Source of the DNA: Dugong dugon
Lineage: Eukaryota > Chordata > Mammalia > Sirenia > Dugongidae
Length of the DNA: 64,000 nt
Reading direction: 5' to 3'
Assembly (NCBI GenBank): GCA_030035585.1
Contig: CM057477.1
Span: forward strand, 60,493,447-60,557,446
The notes beneath the pieces are model-generated. The model saw nothing but the letters and a program-made list of their open reading frames with translations. It was not told where the DNA came from and did not search any database. Below are positions 54,197 through 64,000 of the stretch, one piece after another (position 1 is the first letter of the stretch; each line of letters starts with the position of its first letter). Position numbers and translations under genes: made by a program.

Positions 54197-54831
54197 TATA
54201 GTAGTATTTTAATAAAATTATTTCTATCTACCTACCGTATCACCTATCTGTGATCTGTATATGTTTGTATTTATCTGTATATACACATAGAGAGGTGTCA
54301 GGAATTACATTAATTTAACATTAATAAAAGTTATTTCAGGATAATGGGATTTGAGGTGATGCTTGGTACCGCATACATTTTTTTTTATAATGAGCATTTA
54401 TAGTTTGAAATTATAACAATGTATTATGAAATTAGCTCATCATTCTATAATGCTAACATGAGGTTACTGCAAGATTTGTGGATTTGGGTGTTCCTTTTAC
54501 AGGTAGGGATTCCTTGATGTTAAGAATTCAAAAGAATTGTTGTGTACAATACTCATTACATATTGGATTCTCAGTAATGGCCATTGCTCAGGAACTCAGC
54601 ACTGTGACTGGATTCCAGGAACAAAAACTATCCAGAGGTCATTTACAACTGCATGAAGTGTTGGACAAGAGTCAACAGAGGTGGAGATCCAGATTGACTC
54701 TGAAAGCGCCGTTGCTGTCAAAAAGCCACACCAAGAAGTGGGTGAATGTAGAGACCCACCTCTCAGGTTGCTGGGACTGGGAGAGAAGAAAGATCAGGTC
54801 AATAGTAATTACGACTAGTGCTCACATGGTG
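54197..54831. other. unassigned DNA
   Basis: A 124-codon plus-strand frame at 54478-54852 has no family features that I recognise and is probably chance. Confidence 0.35.
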
Positions 54832-55060
54832 GTTACAGATAACACATGTTGAGACACGCTTCTCAGCACTTCATAAATATTATTTGCTCACTCAACATTC
54901 ACCTCCCCCCAATCAAAAGAAGGTGCAATTATTGCTCTCCTTACTTCAGAGGAGGGAAGAGGAAAGGGAGGTACACAGAAGCTGATCATCTTGCTCAAGA
55001 TCACAAAGACAATAGAGAAGGAGTCAGGTTTTGAGTACGCATGATCTGGTGCCAGAGTCC
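54832..55060 (+). mobile_element. MIR SINE
   Basis: Has gcttctcagcacttcataaa, ctccttacttcagaggaggg and ttgctcaagatcacaaagac, the MIR body and 3' end. Confidence 0.7.
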
Positions 55061-55390
55061 AAGTTTGCCGTTTTTTTTTTTTTTGAGCATCAACTTCTTT
55101 ATTGCAGACAGTCTTGTATAACCACTGATCTATACTTCCCCTCATTTTTCTCTAAGAGTTTGCTTTACATAGTTTCTGTGTGCACACTATTTAAGGGTCT
55201 GACTTGGGCAAATTGTCTCTGATTACGTAGATTTTATTTTACATTTTGCTGGGATGATATGAGTTGTGCATGGGTGTTTTCACTCACTGTAGCCCTGCAT
55301 GATGCATTAGTCTGCAACTTGTTCCCTGGATACTACATTCTTGCATTCCTAGCACTTCAAAACTGACATCTCAGTATGTGCGGAAGGGTT
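55061..55390. other. unassigned DNA
   Basis: T14 run near 55071. Otherwise nothing recognised. Confidence 0.35.
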
Positions 55391-55867
55391 GGTGTATTAG
55401 TTTCCTGTGGCTGCTGTAACAAATGACCACAAACTGGGTGGCTTAAAATAGCAGAGTTTACCCTCTCACATTTCTGGAGGCCAAAAATATGAAACCAAGG
55501 TGTCAGCAGGATCAAACTCCCTCCAGGAGCTCTAGGCGGAATTCTGTTGCTTGCCTCTTCCAGCTTCTGGTGGCTGCCAGCATTCCTTGGTTTGTGGCTG
55601 CGTCACTCCAATCTCTGCCTCTGTGGTCACATAACACTCTCCTCTTCTGTCTGAGTAATCTCCATCTCCCTCACTTATAACAACACTTGTCATTGGATTT
55701 AGGGCCTCCCCACCCCCTAGATAATCCAGGATGATCTCCTCATCCTCAAGATCCTTACCATAATTACATCTGCAAAGACTCTCTTGCCAAAAAAAAGGTA
55801 GCATTCACCAGTTCCATGGATTAAGATGTGAACATATCTTTTTGGGGCCCACCATTCAACCCACTAT
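55391..55867 (-). mobile_element. MLT1-type LTR, complete, inverted
   Basis: Runs tgtattagtttcctgtggct to cccaccattcaacccactat. Inside it shows gctgtaacaaatgaccacaa, actgggtggcttaaaatagc and gccagcattccttggtttgt, the standard reversed MLT1 layout. Confidence 0.9.
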
Positions 55868-56236
55868 AGTTGTCAAGTATAGGTCTGATTTCTAAGTACT
55901 GTTGTCTACCAGTACGCCAGTGCAAAGGTGCTCAGTAGTGCTGAATACCTTTTCATAAGCTCATGATCCAAAACAGCATTTTGTCTTTCATTTCTGTGTC
56001 GTCCTTTATCAGTCTTTACAAATTTATTTTTGGTTAAGAATTTAAATATAATTCAGTTCTAAATTCTTGGGGAAAGTTTTTTGGGGGGATTTAAGTTATA
56101 TTTTGGAATTTTTTTTACCGTTCTGGTAGTCAATATTATTATTTCTGATAATGTTGAATAGGGACAAAAGAGGTTACAAATACACAGTGAGGTGATTACT
56201 TTTTGAAAAGTCAGTATATTGTGCTGAGTGCTTTGA
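55868..56236. other. unassigned AT-rich DNA
   Basis: Nothing recognised. Confidence 0.35.
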
Positions 56237-56251
56237 GAAATCGCCATATTT

Positions 56252-56743
56252 TTATTTATTTATTTATATTGTACTTTAGATGAAGGTTTACAGAATAGTC
56301 TCATTAAACAGTTAGTATACATATTATTTTACGACAGTGGTTAACAACCCCACAACACGTCAACAGTGCCCCTTCTCAACCTTGAGTTCCCTATTACCAT
56401 CTTTCCTGTTCCCTCCCGGCTTCTAGTCCTTGTCCCTGGACTGTTGTGTCCCATTAGTCTCATTTTGTTTTATGGGGCTGTCTAATCTTTGGCTGAACAG
56501 TGAACCTTGGGAGTGACTTCATTACTGAGCTAAAAGGGTGTCCGGGTCCATACTTTTGGGGTTTCTCCAGTCTCTGTCAGACCAGTAAGTCTGGTCTTTT
56601 TTTGTGAGTTAGAATTTTGTTCTTCATTTTTCTCCACCTCTGTCCGAGACCCTCTGTTGTGATCCCTGTCAGAGCAGTCAGTGGTGGTAGCTGGGCACCA
56701 ACTAGTTGTACTGGACTCAGTTTGGTGGAGGCTGTGGTAGTTG
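56252..56743 (-). mobile_element. L1 LINE, 3'UTR only, with target duplication
   Basis: Starts with a (TTTA)n tail and tgtactttagatgaaggttt. It runs to cagtttggtggaggctgtgg and is truncated inside the 3'UTR. Flanks gaaatcgccatattt (56237-56251) and gaaatcaccatattt (56744-56758) differ at one base. Confidence 0.95.
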
Positions 56744-56758
56744 GAAATCACCATATTT

Positions 56759-57465
56759 GGATGAAATAATTCTATTATGAATGCTATCACCAGTAATGAA
56801 GAATTTCTTGCATTGTATATTTTTCATAAGGGAATCGGTGCCTTAAACATGTTTTACTTCCCCTCAGGGAACAGTATCTCTTGTGAGGTAAATTTTTTTT
56901 TTTTTAAACAAAAAAACCGCTACCTCAAATTTTTTTAAAACCAGTTCAATATTTTGTTTCAACTGGATGTTAAAGGTCTGGGTAGAAAAAGGTTTAGTGT
57001 CATGGGTAATTTATGGATCAATGAACAAAACAGGCTAAGTGTGGATTCTATAAGATGTGACCTTCATTTTTTAGAAAATATATATATTTTTCTTTTTTAG
57101 AAGAAAAAGATGAATTTTCAGAATGATAAAATGCTGTACAACTTAATGTAACATATGGAATTTGATGGTGGTGACTAGTAAATATCCCATACCATGTATG
57201 TATATTTTTGTTCAACCAATTTTTATTAATAGATTCATTTGCATTGAAACTGTCTAGTAACCTCAGTGAACTTAAGGAAAGGCACAAATGAATGCTGAGA
57301 ATCATACATCTGAGATGAATTCATATCTTGGCTGCAGTGGTTGGTTTTCAAGAGTTATAGCTCTACTCTTGCTATATCATGCCATCTTAAAGAGGTACAC
57401 AGATTGTTGACAATCTGATTAATTGCTGGTTGAATTAAACAGTTAAATACTGGTTTCATTGTGCA
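56759..57465. other. unassigned AT-rich DNA
   Basis: No repeat recognised. T/A runs near 56890 and 57070. Confidence 0.35.
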
Positions 57466-57662
57466 AGGAGCCCTTGGGTGGCGACTACTAGCCAGAAGGT
57501 TGACAGTTCAAACCCACCCAGAGGCACCTTGGAAGACAGGCCTGGTGATCTGCTTCCAAAAAGTCACGGCCTTCAAAACCCTATGGAACACAGTTCTACT
57601 CTGACACACATGGGGTCACCATGGTTCGGAATTGACTCAATGGCAACTAACATCGATGATCC
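57466..57662 (+). mobile_element. AfroSINE with A-box deletion
   Basis: The head aggagcccttgggtggcg jumps directly to actactagccagaaggttg, so about 17-18 bases holding the promoter A box are missing. The rest is good (ttcaaacccacccagaggca, ctctgacacacatggggtca). Confidence 0.9.
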
Positions 57663-59739
57663 ATTATGCATCACATTAGAAAAGTAATCCAAGCTCCATT
57701 TGCCTTTTCCCTGGAGCACCCACTTCTTCATTCCAGAGTCCTGTTGCATCAACAGTCCTCAGGCTTTTTCCTCCTCCAAGTCTAGTTCACGTGTAGGTCA
57801 AACCTATCATGCAACATTGGCTTGTCCTCATCTCTGTCTCCTTCAAATTTTTGAAGTGGTAGAATTAGGGATGGAAGAATTGTCAAGAGGACATCCTATA
57901 CCACGTCTGCAGATCTCACTGACTTCTTCTGAGAAGTTCAAGTGCTGGGTCCACCCATCCTCCCTTCTAAGTGTTTCCTTTTATGTAGGTCACCATGTTC
58001 GTATCTGTGTCCTGCCACTGACCAAAGTAGACTGAACCAGGGATGAGCCTCTGCCATCTGTGGGCTAGACCAGGACCCTCAAGGTGCTAAGACAAGAGTT
58101 CTGCACAATGACAGCCTGCCATAAGCACAAGGACTAGCAGATTGGGCAGGTCCCCTTTGAGGGAGTTTAAATGAGACACCTACAAAGTCAGCAGGGTGCT
58201 GAGTGACAGAGGCATGAAGAGACAGGGCATGAAGGCAGTAAGCAGATACTATGAAGCACTGAAGCCATGAGTAAGCAGAGGGCATGAGTAAGTAGAGGGC
58301 ATAAAGAGCAGAAAAGGGAAGGGAGAAAGCTAATGGACTTCAGAGTAGCAAGAAGAAGCAGTTGAAGGGAGAAGCAAATGGAGGACCTAAAACGTAAGCT
58401 TGGCCCAGAAATAAAATTTCTGTTCCTGCCCTCAAGGTATTGTCACAGTATTGGAGCTGCTGTTGTATGCTGCATGTGATGAATGGTGTCCCAGTTCTCC
58501 GTCACCCTTAGCTGTGTGCTGTTGAGACAGCATTCAGTTTTTTGTACTTTCCCATGTATCTCACCCCAACTCCCATTAACTAGGGTAACTTGACCATATT
58601 TCTGCTCTTTGTATCTGAAAGAGCCTAAGAGGATATCTCAAGATAAAGCTAAGAATAGTGTATAGGCAAGTTAAAATTAAAATATGAAATCAAAATTTTG
58701 ACACTGAAACATACTTATATAACACCATTTTCATTCAAGAACTGTATACCAGGCAAAGTGCTTGATGCTCAATGTATTAGCATTGCTCCTACTCTGGAAA
58801 AGCCAGTTCTGAGAGCCAGAGAGCCTCTCTTTTGATTCTGGTTTGACCCAGAGGTAGTTAGGTTGTTTATCCAGGGACCTTTAAGATAAAGAGGATCACC
58901 ACCTTTGGAAGTAAAGCCAGCAGGAGAGGGTTGCTCTGGCAACCTTATTTTGTGTCCTAGTGGAGATCTTTCCATCCTGTGTTGTAAAATTTATGTCACT
59001 TCGTCCCTGCTGGGTAATCAAGATCAATTTGTGCCTGACTGTCAGTCTGATGTCTTATGATCAGCATTTCACATTACCTCATGTATGATGGAGAAGAGAA
59101 AATAGGTTATGTCACTTTCTTAATATGCTAAGATTTCGCCTCTTCTGAATCCAACTTACAATAGCCCTATCATTCAAAGAATGTAAGTGCACATTTTGGG
59201 TTTTACTTTGTATCTTTGTCATCTTTGAATCAGGCCCATTTCTTCTCAGATGAAAACCCTGCTTCTTTGTCTTGCTTGGTTGAGTCCCCTTTAGCAGTTG
59301 AAGGACATCTATTTGCATTTATTAGGTAAATTTGGAACAAATTTCATTCTTCTATGGAAATAAATGGCTTATCTATCCCAGTGGGGCAGAATGTCTCCAT
59401 TAGGAATGATTCCATTTTTTGTGTGTGCCTCATTAAGTTTTGGGGGTACAACTATGTTGTTTTCCAAGGTGAGCATAGAGCTAGGAAGTACTGCTCCCTG
59501 GGAAGTAACCATGAAAATGAAGGCTAGAGAATGCTATTAGCAATCACTAATATTTATTCATAATCTGATCATTTCAACGACAATTTTTAGTAATAGAGAC
59601 GGTGGTGAACAAGAGCAATAGGTTGAAATGAGAAAACAGAGGACACGGGATGAATTTCCAGCTCCACTATTTCCTAGAAACTTGACCTTGAAGAGTGTCT
59701 AAACAGCTCAGTTTCCTCATCTATAGAAAATTAAGGATA
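57663..59739. other. unassigned, probably single-copy DNA
   Basis: The longest stretch (2.1 kb) in which I see no transposon. Frames up to 111 codons (57700-58035 plus) lack recognisable features. An exon cannot be excluded by eye, but nothing supports one. Confidence 0.4.
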
Positions 59740-59948
59740 AGGAGTCCCTGGGTGGCGCAAATGGCTAAGCACTCGACTACTAGCTGGAAGGTAGGTGGTT
59801 AGAACCCACCCAAAGGTGCCTCCTAAGACAGTCCTAGCTATCTGCTTCTGAAAGGTCACAGCCTTGAAAACCTTAGTGAGCAGTTCTACTCTGCACACAA
59901 GGTGTTGCTATGAGTCAGCTCCTGCAGGACAATTTACAACAACAAGAG
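59740..59948 (+). mobile_element. AfroSINE (tccctgggtgg type)
   Basis: Head aaggagtccctgggtggcgc, box-B-like ggtggttagaacccaccc, decayed core and tail gacaatttacaacaacaaga. Confidence 0.9.
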
Positions 59949-60782
59949 GAAGTTAAGAACACCTGTCTCAGCTTCCTGGGAAGGTAGTTGTGAAGCTCAA
60001 CTGCTAGTGGAATGTGCTATGCAAATGAAAATCCCTCTTCAAATGCATGATATGATGCATGTGTGAGAAGGCAGACTTTAGATCTTTGTTCTTTGTAGTG
60101 ATTATTGGGGGTGAGAGTGGGGGAATATAGACATGATGGGAAGTGTTCAGAATAATACGTTCTAAATGCCCAAGAAGCAAAACGACAGGTATCTTCTCCT
60201 TCAGAACTCTACATTTACGTAAATATTTCTCTTTATGAAGTTTCCAAATTGAATTCAGGGGCAACAATGCAGCTTTGTTCACCCCATTCACATCTCTAAA
60301 GTATTGACGCAAAGGAGTTGAACTTAACAAAATGGAATAATAGCAATTTAGCCTAAGATTTGAAGACTAAGACAAGATGACAAATAGGATTGATTTTTCC
60401 CCCTGCTTCCTTTCTGTTTTTCTCTCATTTATGTGAATAATTCACATACCTTACATTTTTGGAAGAAATAATTACAGTAATCAGAATCTGACTTCTTGAG
60501 CTATAAATTTTGAGAAGCTGTTTTTATTCCTACTGGCATCAACGTAATTTTACCTAATAAGTATCTTTAATCTATCAGTTAGAGAGCATGTATCTAATGA
60601 CATAGAGGAACACGATCCTGTGTTCAATCAATGCTAAATGTGCAGGAGTTGATAATATAGACTCCACCCCATTCCTTAGTAGATTGTGCATACAAAGCCT
60701 TGGGAAAGAATGAATAAAAAGTATGCTTTTTGAAATTAATTTAAAAAAAATGAAAATGGAATTTTTTTTTTTCCCTAGGTAC
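59949..60782. other. unassigned DNA
   Basis: No repeat recognised. A 108-codon minus-strand frame at 60004-60330 has no family features. Confidence 0.35.
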
Positions 60783-60796
60783 TTTGTTCTTCCTAG

Positions 60797-61003
60797 AGGT
60801 CCCTGTGTGGCACAAATCGTTTGCACTCAGCTACTAACCTAAAGGCTGGCAGTTTGAATCTACCCGGTGGCACTATGGAAGAAATGCCTGGAGATCTGCT
60901 TCCATAAAGATTGCAGCCAAGAAAATCCTATGGAGCAGTTCTACTCTGTAACACATGGGGTCACCATGAATCAAAATTGACTCCAGGGCAACAAGTTTGT
61001 TTC
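60797..61003 (+). mobile_element. AfroSINE, target duplication visible
   Basis: Has ggtccctgtgtggcacaaat, ggcagtttgaatctacccgg and ggggtcaccatgaatcaaaa. Flanks tttgttcttcctaga (ending 60796) and tttgttctttctaat (from about 61011) agree at 13 of 15 bases. Confidence 0.9.
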
Positions 61004-61377
61004 TTTAGTTTTTGTTCTTTCTAATGATGCAACAGTAGCTCTGTTTAGCATGCAGAGGAATGCTAGAGAGCCAACCCAGTGGGGGTATTCCAAAGAGCAG
61101 AGGACTCAGAGTGAGAAGTGGGATCTCCACCAGCCTCTAACTCTATCTGGTGGAGAAGTTATTAACACTTCTAGTCAGAAAAGTAGCTTGACATTTGGAT
61201 CCTATTTCCCATCTGAAAACTATTTTCCCATTTTAGTCCCTGTTAATTATTTGAAATACACTTACTTTAAACCCTATTTTAAATGCACCGTCCCTCCATT
61301 AGAAAATACATTTAATAACTTGCATGTATAATAAAAATTATTGCCTTGATTTTTTTTCTGTGCATGTTAGTTCCAAT
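61004..61377. other. unassigned DNA
   Basis: Nothing recognised. Confidence 0.35.
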
Positions 61378-61656
61378 TGTTGTTGTCAAGTTGGCCTCTG
61401 ACTCATGCATAATGGGATTGAACCCTTGTGATTCGTGGGGTTTTTGTTGGCTGATTTTTGGAGGTTGATCACTAGGCCTTTCTTTCTAGTCCTTCTTAGT
61501 CTGGAAGCTCCACTGAAACCAGTTCAGCATCATAATAACTTGCAAGCCTCTACTTGCATGTTGGTGGTGACTGCACATGAAGTGCACAGGCCGGGAATCA
61601 AACCTGGGTCTCCCCCATGGAAGGTGAGAATTCTGTTACTAAACCACTGCCCCCAT
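61378..61656 (-). mobile_element. tRNA-Gly-headed AfroSINE, inverted
   Basis: Tail tgttgttgtcaagttggcct, body gtccttcttagtctggaagc and ctgcacatgaagtgcacagg. The head (about 61584-61655) keeps ggccgggaatcaaacctggg and ggtgagaattctgttactaa, the reverse of the tRNA-Gly T-arm and D-arm. Confidence 0.92.
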
Positions 61657-62275
61657 TAGTTCAGACGGTTTCTGAATAATAAGGGGAAGCAGCCTGCATG
61701 TGGTGCAGGGTGTGAATGATGAAAAAGAAAGGAGGAGAGGAAGTTCCTGAGGCAGACTCTAGGTGATCTCTAAAGGCTCTTCTCACTCTAAATTTCTAGG
61801 ATTCTAAATATCCCTGAATTTTAGCCTTTTATTTAGCCCTTGCATGTTTGGGTTTGAATGATTCACTGATATCTCTCCAGCTACCTTTCGTCTTCTTCTG
61901 CAATACCAGTATGACTAGTTGGCATTAACTGAGGACTGTATGAAGTCAGAAAAAAAAAAAAAAGATTACATACTTACAAATGGGCGTAATAAATGGCAGG
62001 GTGTTCTTCAGTGGTGTGCTGGACATTATCTAGCAGACCCTCAGGGGATCGTTCGAGTCTATAGAGGTTGCACTTTGGGCTGACTTCTATTGACCAAACT
62101 ATTTTGGAACTCCAGGGGTAGAATTAAGTTGCAGAAAACAAATAGTGATGCAAATGATTCTTATTCATAGAAATGTAAAAGCATTTTCTCTGTTAAATTT
62201 ACAAATGATTTCCAACCTGTAGAAAAAATTACCCCAAACATTACACTTTACTGCCTCATACGATATTAACCAGCT
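61657..62275. other. unassigned DNA
   Basis: No repeat recognised. A14 run near 61950. Confidence 0.35.
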
Positions 62276-62286
62276 TTGCATCTATT

Positions 62287-62443
62287 GTTGTTGTTAGGTG
62301 CCATCAAGTCGTTCCGACTCATAGTGACCCTATAGGACAGAGCAGAGCTGCCCCATGGGGTTTCCAAGGAGCAGCCGGTGGATTCCAACTGCTGACCTTT
62401 TGGTGAGCAGCCAAGCTCTTAACCACTATGCCACCAGAGCTCA
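62287..62443 (-). mobile_element. AfroSINE, inverted, exact 11-bp target duplication
   Basis: Near-consensus: gtgccatcaagtcgttccga, tataggacagagcagagctg, gctgaccttttggtgagcag and atgccaccagagctc. The sequence ttgcatctatt is at 62276-62286 and 62444-62454. Confidence 0.95.
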
Positions 62444-62454
62444 TTGCATCTATT

Positions 62455-62865
62455 AGGAAATTCATTTCCACGTTTCTGCTTGCCTATAATATATATGTCT
62501 GACTTTCACATTCTCCTTTGAAGAAGTTTCACCATTTTTTTGGCTTCCCCTTTAATTAAAGAGTTAAATAAAATCTTTGACAAGGGTTCAATTTATATTT
62601 GTATAGCAGTCATGATTTTATCATTTTGAAAATTATACACCTATTCTTCACTTATCAACTATCTCATTATCTGATATTTTGCATTTACAACAGTAGTAAA
62701 AAATCTGCTGTTTGACTATTTTGTGCATTTTTCAGTGAAGTGAAGAAGGGCTTTGTCCTAAAGAATTGTTCTTTTACTTATTGCTATTAGAAGATCTTTA
62801 TGTAGTAAGGAAATTAACCCTTTGGGTAGTGAGTTACAAATATCTTTCTCCATTTTATTCTTTTC
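62455..62865. other. unassigned AT-rich DNA
   Basis: May contain old L1 traces (ttgacaagggttcaatttat). Not resolved. Confidence 0.35.
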
Positions 62866-64000
62866 TTTTGTACTTTAGGTGAAGGTTTACAGAGTAAACT
62901 AGTTTCTCATTAGACAATTAATACATGTATTATTTTGTGACATTGGTTGCCAACCACACGATGTGTCAACACTCTCCCCTTCTCTACCTTGGGTTCCCCA
63001 TTTCCATTCATCCAGCTTTCTTGTCCCCTCCTGCATTCTTGTCCTTGCCCCTGGGCTGATGTGCCCATTTACTGTCATATTCTTAGTTGAGCTACATGTA
63101 TTACTGTTTTGTTTTTGTTTTTTTTTTTTTTATTGGGCCTGTCTAATCTTTGGCTGAAGGGTAAACCTCAGGAGTTACTTCAGTAATGAGTTAAAAGGGT
63201 GTCCAAGGGCCAACTCTTGGGGTTTCTCCAGTCTCTGTCAGTGTGGTTTGGTTTTTACATACTCCCTTAATTTCTGTTTATCTGGAAATGTCCTAATTTT
63301 GCCATCATATTTGAATGAGAGTTTTGCAGGATATATTGTTCTTGGTTGGCATTTTTTTTCTTTCAAGGTTTTATGTATATCATCCCATTGTCTTCTTGCC
63401 TGCATGGTTTCTGCCGAGTAATCAGAGCTTAGTCTTATCTTTTCTCCTTTGTATGTGACTTCATTTTTCTTGAGCTGCTCTCAGGATTCTTTCTTTGTCT
63501 TTTGTTTTGGTGATTGTGATTATGATATGTGTTGGTGATTTTCTTTTGGGGTCTATCTTATATCAGGTTCATTGAGCTTCTTGGATGATCAGCTTTTCAT
63601 CTTTCACGATATTAGGGAAGTTTTCTGTCAGCAAATCTTCAATGATCTTCTCTGTGTTTTCCATTTTCTCCCCCTCTTCTGGAAATCTGATCATGTGCAA
63701 ATTTTTGCTCTTGATTGTATCCCACATATTCTTCATTCTTTTCTCTGATTTTTCCTCAAACAAAGTGGTATTTGTCTTAAATTTTGTTGATCCTGTCTTC
63801 CATTGTTTCAATTTTCCTCCTAAAACCTATTATTGCACAGTCCATTTCCGAAATCTTGTTGTTTATCTTTTGGATTTTCAACTGTTGTTTTTGTATGATT
63901 TCTAATTGTTTATTTATTTTGACATTTTGTTCCTGTATTATTTTCCTGAATTCTTCCATTGCTTTATCTGTGTTTTCCCTGATTTTGGCTGTATTTTCCA
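62866..64000 (-). mobile_element. L1 LINE lacking ORF2: 3'UTR joined to ORF1
   Basis: 62866-63240 is standard inverted L1 3'UTR (tgtactttaggtgaaggttt to ggtttctccagtctctgtca). At 63241 it switches abruptly to the ORF1 C-terminal region (gtggtttggtttttacatac, ccttaatttctgtttatctg), which copy C has at about 37205-37260. ORF1 then continues past the window end. ORF2, about 3.8 kb in a complete L1, is absent. Confidence 0.88.
63241..64000 (-). pseudogene. L1 ORF1, partial, broken
   Basis: Runs off the window. 63959-63777 is the coiled coil (EEFRKIIQEQNVKINKQLEI, then QKQQLKIQKINNKISEMDC). 63811-63569 gives the linker and RRM start (MWDTIKSKNLHMIRFPEEGE, then IIEDLLTENFPNIVKDEKL). The two segments are in different frames, and later stops interrupt the RRM and C-terminal domain. 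It aligns along its length with copy C ORF1 but is more decayed. Confidence 0.88.

Noticed and set aside
54478..54852. 124-codon plus-strand open frame in unassigned DNA
   Set aside because: No domain, signal or repeat pattern that I recognise, no evident splice or promoter context, and frames of this length occur by chance in 64 kb. The frame runs into a MIR.
57700..58035. 111-codon plus-strand frame as a possible host exon
   Set aside because: It begins with alternative start sequence next to a SINE, has unremarkable composition and no family similarity that I can name.

Overview
This is a gene-poor stretch of mammalian nuclear DNA built largely from layered retrotransposon copies. I found no convincing host protein-coding gene. 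The open frames that look like real proteins belong to L1 or RTE elements and are broken. The dominant SINE has the head gagccctggtggcgcagtgg, a core reading aaccctatggggcagttc and the tail gctatgagtcggaatcgac. This is the AfroSINE family of Afrotheria. Together with RTE LINE copies, lineage-specific L1s and MaLR LTRs, it points to a paenungulate, most likely an elephant (species inferred, not shown).

Layout. 1-5.4 kb: an L1 5'UTR (minus), LTRs, two AfroSINEs and a 5'-truncated L1 (plus). 5.4-17 kb: MLT1 and MaLR LTRs, one of them inside an L1 3'UTR, L2, AfroSINEs, and a palindromic MITE nested in an MLT1 LTR, with non-repetitive DNA between. 17.3-22.7 kb: old L1/HAL1, a long decayed RTE (plus), and an old L1 (minus) split by a MaLR LTR with an exact 5-bp target duplication. 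22.7-31.4 kb: ancient L2 and MIR copies, AfroSINEs, two notable inverted repeats and unassigned DNA.

31.4-42.4 kb is an L1 nest. An old L1 is split by two younger L1s, all on the minus strand. One younger copy is 5'-truncated with an exact 16-bp target duplication. The other keeps a 2.2-kb 5'UTR with repeated monomers, a nearly complete ORF1 and the ORF2 endonuclease, but has lost everything 3' of the endonuclease.

42.4-56.7 kb: AfroSINEs, HAL1-like L1, L3/L2, an ERV-like LTR, a nested SINE/RTE cluster and MLT1. 56.7-64 kb: mostly unassigned DNA with AfroSINEs, ending in an L1 whose 3'UTR joins directly to ORF1, so ORF2 is missing.

The parts work together only as a retrotransposition system. 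RTE is the probable enzyme source for the SINEs, because their 3' tails match the RTE 3' end. L1 supplies endonuclease and reverse transcriptase for its own copies. Best candidates for new observations: a 42-bp templated insertion inside an AfroSINE, a 226-bp near-palindrome with paired octamer motifs, the 5'-complete/3'-truncated L1 with an antisense ORF in its 5'UTR, the ORF2-less L1, and the MITE.
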